Source of the DNA: Danxiaibacter flavus
GTDB lineage: Bacteria > Bacteroidota > Bacteroidia > Chitinophagales > Chitinophagaceae
Reading direction: 5' to 3'
NCBI RefSeq assembly: GCF_041060425.1
Contig: NZ_JAULBC010000005.1
Span: 1-64,000 of the forward strand
DNA length: 64,000 bases
The notes beneath the pieces were generated by a model that saw nothing but the letters and a program-made list of their open reading frames with translations, did no database searches and was not told the DNA's origin. Numbering within the stretch: position 1 is the stretch's first letter; the number at the start of each line of letters is the position of its first letter. A program made the position numbers and the translations under genes. Below, piece after piece: positions 62,698 through 64,000 of this stretch.

Positions 62698-64000
62698 ATG
62701 TTTTTACGCCTTAAGCCAATTCTGCTAACCGCATTGTTTTCAGCCATTTTTCTTTTAGCCTTTTCACGCGAGCCACTACCTAAAACGTTGCTTTGGCGCA
62801 TTTCCGGTAACGGTTTGCAAAAGCCATCTTTCCTCTATGGAACTTTTCATCTGAATGACAAACGTCTATTTCAGTTTACAGATTCTGTATATCATTCAAT
62901 TGAAACGAGCCAGGGTTTGGCGATTGAAGTGAATCCTGATGAAATGGCCGCATATTTCGTTAATAAGCTTTTTGATGAAATAGGGAAAGGAAAAAAATTA
63001 AAAGATCTTCTTTCCGAAAAAGACTATGAAAAGTACAGCGGTGTACTCTCAAAAAAACTAAAGAAGCCGGCCGACAAAATAACCAGCAACGATATTCTCA
63101 AGGAAAAGAATAAATGGATGTCTGACTATTTTGAAAAGGGAGAAATGCCCACTTTCATGGATGCCTACCTGTACAATATTGCGAGGCGCCAGGGAAAATG
63201 GCTTGGGGGAATTGAGGACCTGTCTGATCAAACCAGTCTCAGGGACGACCTTATCGATCAGTCGGATATTACTGCAATATTACATTCTGAAAAAGGCGAG
63301 GCGGACAAAGCAATGGAAGAAATGATTCGCCTGTATACTTCTCAAAATATAGAAGGCATTGATTCTTTCACAAACGAAACTTCTTCAGAGAAGCAAAAGG
63401 ACCTAATCCTGATTCATAGAAATATTAAGATGGCGCGCCGCATGGATAGCCTGGCCAATGAAAGAAGCATGTTCTTTGCAGTAGGTGCGGCCCATCTTCC
63501 CGGAGATAGCGGTGTAATTCAATTGCTAAAAGACAGAGGGTTTAATGTAGAGCCCGTTATTTCTGCTAACAAAATAGCTCCGGATAAATACACATTCACA
63601 GAAGTGCCAATCCCCTGGCAAAAGGTAACAGACGATCAGAATTATTATAGCACCAGTATGCCGGGAAATCCTGCAGAAATTAAAATGTATGGTGTTGTTA
63701 AAATGAAATTCCTGCTTGACCTTTTCAACTTCAAAGGATACTGCACAATGGCCAGCGCCATTCCCGGCAATATCACCAACCATGATAGCCTGCTTGACCG
63801 CATGGGAAAGGGAATGTACAAAAACACAAAAAATGTGGAAGTAAACAAGCTTTCAAAAAATGGTATTCCGGGAAAGGAATTTATATATACAGTTGACAAT
63901 TATACAAACCGTGTTCAAATATATTTTCAAAATAATATTGCATACATGGCCCTTATATCAGCCATGAAGAAATCCGGTGTAAGTGATGAAAGCGCAATAA
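62698..64000 (+). CDS. TraB/GumN-family protein, C-terminus outside the window
   Basis: Translated directly from the sequence, as the reading frame runs off the right edge (434 codons visible). A signal peptide of about 22 residues (LLTALFSAIFLLAFSRE) is followed by the family motif LLWRISGNGLQKPSFLYGTFHLNDKRLF with the two conserved glycines and histidine, LAIEVNPDEM (acidic motif), and MFFAVGAAHLPGDSGVIQLLKDRGF (GAAHLPG, the second conserved motif). The TraB/GumN fold is thought to be an erythromycin-esterase-like hydrolase. An additional C-terminal region of unknown fold starts near residue 285. Confidence 0.88.
   Translation, partial: MFLRLKPILLTALFSAIFLLAFSREPLPKTLLWRISGNGLQKPSFLYGTFHLNDKRLFQFTDSVYHSIETSQGLAIEVNPDEMAAYFVNKLFDEIGKGKKLKDLLSEKDYEKYSGVLSKKLKKPADKITSNDILKEKNKWMSDYFEKGEMPTFMDAYLYNIARRQGKWLGGIEDLSDQTSLRDDLIDQSDITAILHSEKGEADKAMEEMIRLYTSQNIEGIDSFTNETSSEKQKDLILIHRNIKMARRMDSLANERSMFFAVGAAHLPGDSGVIQLLKDRGFNVEPVISANKIAPDKYTFTEVPIPWQKVTDDQNYYSTSMPGNPAEIKMYGVVKMKFLLDLFNFKGYCTMASAIPGNITNHDSLLDRMGKGMYKNTKNVEVNKLSKNGIPGKEFIYTVDNYTNRVQIYFQNNIAYMALISAMKKSGVSDESAI

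Overview
The window is about 64 kb of a Bacteroidota chromosome, most likely from the family Chitinophagaceae (inference). The evidence is three SusC/SusD outer-membrane pairs, SPII lipoproteins with a short Cys-Lys-Lys context, a type IX secretion C-terminal domain, promoters with the Bacteroidota -7 element TAnnTTTG, and few Shine-Dalgarno sites. No rRNA, tRNA, CRISPR array, prophage or intact insertion sequence was seen.

Layout. 1-541: tail of a membrane protein cut by the window edge. 806-2351: two tandem paralogous lipoproteins. 2782-18173: polysaccharide-utilisation locus 1 (PUL1). It holds susC/susD and two secreted (alpha/alpha)6-type glycosidase-like proteins on the minus strand, a divergent GntR-type regulator plus SSS sugar symporter, a TlpA-like thioredoxin, and a GH95-like enzyme. 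18305-22180: Ohr/OsmC, a secreted alpha/beta hydrolase, AraC regulator and aldehyde dehydrogenase. 22344-25456: arsenic operon arsR-arsM-acr3-metallophosphoesterase with two near-identical ArsR operators. 25706-33917: a ROK regulator, susC/susD and a glycerophosphodiesterase, with four tandem terminator-like hairpins between susD and the phosphodiesterase. 34798-42636: molybdenum hydroxylase cluster with two Tat-exported large subunits, one 2Fe-2S subunit, a diheme cytochrome, XdhC and a MocA-like transferase. 42914-43465: small secreted protein. 43947-54107: susC/susD, a large FG-GAP/ASPIC-UnbV lipoprotein and a LacI regulator. 54437-57625: an adhesin-like exported protein and an M43 metalloprotease with a T9SS tail. 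57925-64000: SWIM-SNF2 helicase, small membrane protein, methyltransferase, and a TraB/GumN-like protein cut by the window end.

How it works together. Each Sus pair has its own candidate regulator (GntR, ROK, LacI), and for each I can point to a candidate operator. PUL1 pairs periplasmic glycosidases with a symporter for the released sugar. The ROK locus has no glycosidase; its enzyme partner is a glycerophosphodiesterase, suggesting a phosphodiester-type nutrient. The molybdenum cluster encodes enzyme, electron acceptor and cofactor maturation together.

The most unusual material is between the genes. At least eight families of dispersed or tandem repeats occur, nearly all as inverted pairs. 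Several are built from degenerate 7-9 nt units. They sit between convergent genes, run into stop codons, and in one case supply the start-proximal promoter element of the helicase gene.
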